A stretch of DNA of 7,438 bases from Rhodanobacteraceae bacterium (GTDB taxonomy: Bacteria > Pseudomonadota > Gammaproteobacteria > Xanthomonadales > Rhodanobacteraceae), in contig JAICIW010000099.1 of NCBI GenBank assembly GCA_025928735.1, positions 1-7,438 of the forward strand, read 5' to 3'. Positions 5,638 through 7,438 of the stretch are shown piece by piece; within the stretch, counting starts at the first letter, position 1; each line of letters opens with the position of its first letter. The notes under the pieces were generated by a model that ran no database searches, was not told where the DNA came from, and was given only the letters and a program-made list of their open reading frames with translations. Position numbers and translations under genes: made by a program.

Positions 5638-6569
5638 GGATTTGCAGGGGTGAGGCAGGCTTCGAAGAGCGTTCGCGCCAGCTCAACGTCGGTGCGCCTA
5701 TTGTCGTCGATTCGTCGCGGGTTCGTCACGATGCGCACGGGTTGGTCGAACTTCGATTCCATCCGTTTCAGCCAGTTCGCGTGGCGCGGCGGCGAATACT
5801 CGCCGCAAATGTCCGCGCCCAGAATCCGCTTGTGGTGGCCCACCGCACGCAGCATGGCCGTCAACGCGGCCAGCGGCATGCGGCCCTGATCCCAGTTGGT
5901 CAGCGCCTCATGTTCGGGCAACACGTCCTTGTCGATCGTGATCCAGACCGTGCCGGTCGGAATCGCGTCCAGCACGAGGCGCACAGCATCCTCCAGTTTC
6001 CTTTCGCCGAGGTTTCGCCAGTGCACGCGGCCATCGCGCCATTCATGTCCCCGTCCGTCGGCGAGCCGGTGGCGGACCCGTGAAGGCGCGTGCTGCCACG
6101 GGAACAGCGCCAGCCGGCCGGCATCCAGCGCCGGCAGGTTGCCGCCCTTGCGGCCCGGATCGACGAGATCGTCGCTGCACGGGCCGATCGTCACCACCCG
6201 CTGCACGTTCGGCAATTCCAGCACCCGGTTCACCCAGGAACCGCAATGCCAGCGGGGTGCCAGGCGCACCCAGTCGGGATGGTTGTCGAAGTGCAGGACC
6301 GTGAACGGTTGGGTGATTCGCTCGATCAACAGCGCGGCGAGGTGATGGAAATCGCCCGAGCCCAGGAACGTGATCGACGGGTGCGGATCATTCGACGCCG
6401 CAATCCGCGTGCGCGCGGCCCCGATGTTCTTCTGCCGGCTCCACAGGCGCAGCGCCGGACCGAGATCGCGCAGGTCGACGCGCGTCACCGACGCCCATGG
6501 CGCGGCGTTGGTCAGCGTGTCGGTATCGACGCTGCCATCGGTGTCGAGGATGCGAAGGTGAACTTGCAT
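5634..6569 (-). CDS. Arginase/ureohydrolase-fold metalloprotein
   Basis: A 311-residue protein with the metal-site pattern of the arginase/agmatinase/deacetylase fold, though distant from the named enzymes. Motif 1 is FLGSGDFHH (His75/76, replacing GGDHS). Motif 2 is HFDNHPDW (Asp95, His97, Asp99, replacing DAHxD). Then come RWHCGSW (His108, where arginase has its catalytic His), TIDKDVLP (Asp213, Asp215, replacing DVDxxDP) and ADICGEYSPP (Glu257, near the arginase substrate-binding Glu). All six ligands of a two-metal centre can thus be assigned. An upstream in-frame ATG at 6689 falls in repeat DNA, so the ATG at 6569 is chosen; it has no visible ribosome site. It is the first gene of the operon and overlaps the next by 4 bases. 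It probably hydrolyses an amide, amidine or guanidine bond; the substrate is unknown. It could be a distant hypothetical family with no urea-forming activity. Confidence 0.75.
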   Translation of the reverse strand: MQVHLRILDTDGSVDTDTLTNAAPWASVTRVDLRDLGPALRLWSRQKNIGAARTRIAASNDPHPSITFLGSGDFHHLAALLIERITQPFTVLHFDNHPDWVRLAPRWHCGSWVNRVLELPNVQRVVTIGPCSDDLVDPGRKGGNLPALDAGRLALFPWQHAPSRVRHRLADGRGHEWRDGRVHWRNLGERKLEDAVRLVLDAIPTGTVWITIDKDVLPEHEALTNWDQGRMPLAALTAMLRAVGHHKRILGADICGEYSPPRHANWLKRMESKFDQPVRIVTNPRRIDDNRRTDVELARTLFEACLTPANP

Positions 6570-6605
6570 GCGCGCAAGTATCGCGTGTCTCGGTGTGGAA
6601 ACGCT
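6570..6605 (-). promoter_or_regulatory. Possible weak promoter giving a leaderless operon transcript
   Basis: On the minus strand a GATACT hexamer (6582-6577) ends 7 bases before the ATG at 6569. That is the distance at which transcription would begin at the start codon itself. No ribosome site precedes this ATG, which fits leaderless initiation. No good -35 box is seen at 16-18 bases, so the call is weak. Readthrough from yqeY is the alternative. Confidence 0.25.
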
Positions 6606-6609
6606 GACC

Positions 6610-6694
6610 GTAGCTTGGGCTAATCCCGAACTTGTTCGGGAGAAGCCCAACGATACGAGCGCGTTGGGCTTCGCTGCGCTCAGCGCCAACCTAC
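6610..6694. repeat. REP-like palindromic element between yqeY and the operon
   Basis: The outer arms GTAGCTTGG (6610-6618) and CCAACCTAC (6686-6694) match as an inverted repeat at 8 of 9 positions. Inside lie a near-perfect hairpin TCCCGAAC-tt-GTTCGGGA (6624-6641), framed by TTGGGCT (6615-6621) and AGCCCAA (6644-6650), and a second pairing of GAAGCCCAACG (6642-6652) with CGTTGGGCTTC (6662-6672). The AGCCCAA arm can therefore pair on either side, giving two exclusive folds. From memory, GTTGGGCTTCGCTGCGCTCAG units are frequent intergenic repeats in gammaproteobacteria. It may end yqeY transcription, but no T run follows. Confidence 0.65.
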
Positions 6695-6726
6695 AAGAGC
6701 ATTCCCGCGTTACCTGCTCGCTGCGA

Positions 6727-7176
6727 TCAGCCTGCGAGTTTCGCCTTGACGCGCTGCGACAGCGCGCCCATGTCGGCGCGGCCGGCGGCGCGTTCCTTCA
6801 GCAGCGCCATCACCTTGCCCATGTCGCGCGGCGACGTCGCGCCCGCGTCGGTGACGCATTGCGCGATCAACGCGTCGAGTTCGGCGTCGGACAACTGCAC
6901 CGGAAGGTAGGCTTCGATCACGCCGATCTCGTAGCGTTCCTGCGCGGCGAGATCCTCACGCTGCGCGGCTTCGTATTGCGACACCGAATCGCGTCGCTGC
7001 TTCAACATTTTTTCCAGCGTGTGCAGCACCTGGGTATCATCCAGCACGATGCGCTCGTCGACTTCGCGCTGTTTGAGCGCAGCGAGGATCAACCGGATTA
7101 CGCCAAGGCGCGGTTTGTCGCCGCCTTTCATCGCGGCTTTCATGTCTTCGGTGATGCGTTGCTTCAAATTGTTCAT
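6727..7176 (-). CDS. yqeY: GatB/YqeY family protein
   Basis: A 149-residue cytoplasmic protein, the usual length of the YqeY family (about 148). The family is related to the C-terminal tail domain of the tRNA amidotransferase subunit GatB and is thought to bind tRNA; its exact role is unsettled. Recognisable parts are the N-terminal helix MNNLKQRITEDMKAAMKGGD, the RLGVIRLILAALKQREVDER stretch, the QRRDSVSQYEAAQREDLAAQE region, EIGVIEAYLPVQLSDAEL, and the C-terminal RDMGKVMALLKERAAGRADMGALSQ, typical of the tail domain. The ATG at 7176 is chosen over one 27 bases upstream because homology starts there. The upstream ribosome site is weak (GGAAAC). It lies just after rpsU, a common order in proteobacteria, but across a terminator, so it may depend on readthrough or its own promoter. 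Confidence 0.93.
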   Translation of the reverse strand: MNNLKQRITEDMKAAMKGGDKPRLGVIRLILAALKQREVDERIVLDDTQVLHTLEKMLKQRRDSVSQYEAAQREDLAAQERYEIGVIEAYLPVQLSDAELDALIAQCVTDAGATSPRDMGKVMALLKERAAGRADMGALSQRVKAKLAG

Positions 7177-7205
7177 GGCCAAGTTTCCAAACCGTATCGA
7201 CACAA

Positions 7206-7240
7206 ACGCAAAAAGCCGGTGCCGCAGGGCAGCACCGGCT
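7206..7240 (-). terminator. Intrinsic terminator after rpsU
   Basis: A 9-bp perfect stem is formed by AGCCGGTGC (7214-7222) and GCACCGGCT (7232-7240) with a 9-base loop. On the minus strand it is followed by TTTTTGCGT, so it ends transcription coming from rpsU. The hairpin lies 27 bases past the rpsU stop and about 30 bases before the yqeY start. Confidence 0.85.
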
Positions 7241-7267
7241 GGAAGATCGCAGGCGAAGCGACCTGTA

Positions 7268-7438
7268 TCAGTACAGGCGCTTGCGGCGCGTGACTTCGCG
7301 CGAGACGCGACGCAGGTGGCGCTTCACCGCCGCAGCGCGCTTGCGCTTGCGTTCCTGGGTCGGCTTCTCGTAAAACTCGCGCTTGCGCGTTTCGGCGAGC
7401 ACGCCGGCCTTCTCGCAGGTGCGCTTGAAACGGCGCAG
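7268..7438 (-). CDS. rpsU: 30S ribosomal protein S21, N-terminus outside the window
   Basis: The last 56 residues of S21 read into the window's right edge, beginning LRRFKRTCEKAGVLAETRKR and ending RREVTRRKRLY-like (exactly VSREVTRRKRLY) before a TGA at 7270-7268. This matches E. coli S21 (ALRRFKRSCEKAGVLAE... TRLY) along its length. About 15 N-terminal residues, the usual VKVRENEPF part, are missing. S21 is a small, very basic subunit of the 30S ribosome that helps mRNA binding at initiation. A strong terminator follows, so most rpsU transcripts are probably monocistronic. Confidence 0.95.
   Translation of the reverse strand: MRRFKRTCEKAGVLAETRKREFYEKPTQERKRKRAAAVKRHLRRVSREVTRRKRLY

Noticed and set aside
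5634..6689. 40-residue N-terminal extension of the arginase-fold protein
   Set aside because: The extension is translated from the palindromic repeat and has no protein-like character. The ATG at 6569 is the better start.

Overview
The window reads as high-GC chromosomal DNA of a gammaproteobacterium. Xanthomonadales (Lysobacterales), perhaps Rhodanobacteraceae, is my best guess. It rests on the form of the S21 and CysK proteins, the rpsU-yqeY pair and the style of the dispersed palindromic repeats; no marker here settles it. Open frames run long on both strands because of base composition, and most of the open frame opposite the genes is noise.

Left end (1-943, + strand): the nearly complete 3' part of a CysK-type cysteine synthase. 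It converges on the next gene block across a 290-base non-coding stretch (944-1233) that holds several short palindromic repeats.

Centre (1234-6569, - strand): seven tightly packed genes, read right to left. They are an arginase-fold metalloprotein, a small SMR/ArnE-like EamA transporter, a carboxylesterase-type alpha/beta hydrolase, a GNAT/FemAB-like (BioF2-type) acyltransferase, a second SMR/ArnE-like transporter, a stand-alone acyl carrier protein and a FabF-type beta-ketoacyl-ACP synthase. Three junctions are 4-base ATGA overlaps and the others are gaps of 11, 13 and 38 bases, so this is almost certainly one operon. The mix (carrier protein, condensing enzyme, acyltransferase, esterase, paired small transporters, arginase-fold enzyme) suggests synthesis and export or flipping of an acylated, probably nitrogen-containing small molecule or lipid. 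I do not recognise the cluster as a named pathway. It is the candidate undescribed system of this window.

Right end (6570-7438): a 157-base spacer with a complex palindromic repeat, then yqeY and the 3' part of rpsU (ribosomal protein S21), both on the - strand and separated by a clear intrinsic terminator. In many proteobacteria rpsU and yqeY lie next to dnaG and rpoD; here the seven-gene block follows yqeY instead.
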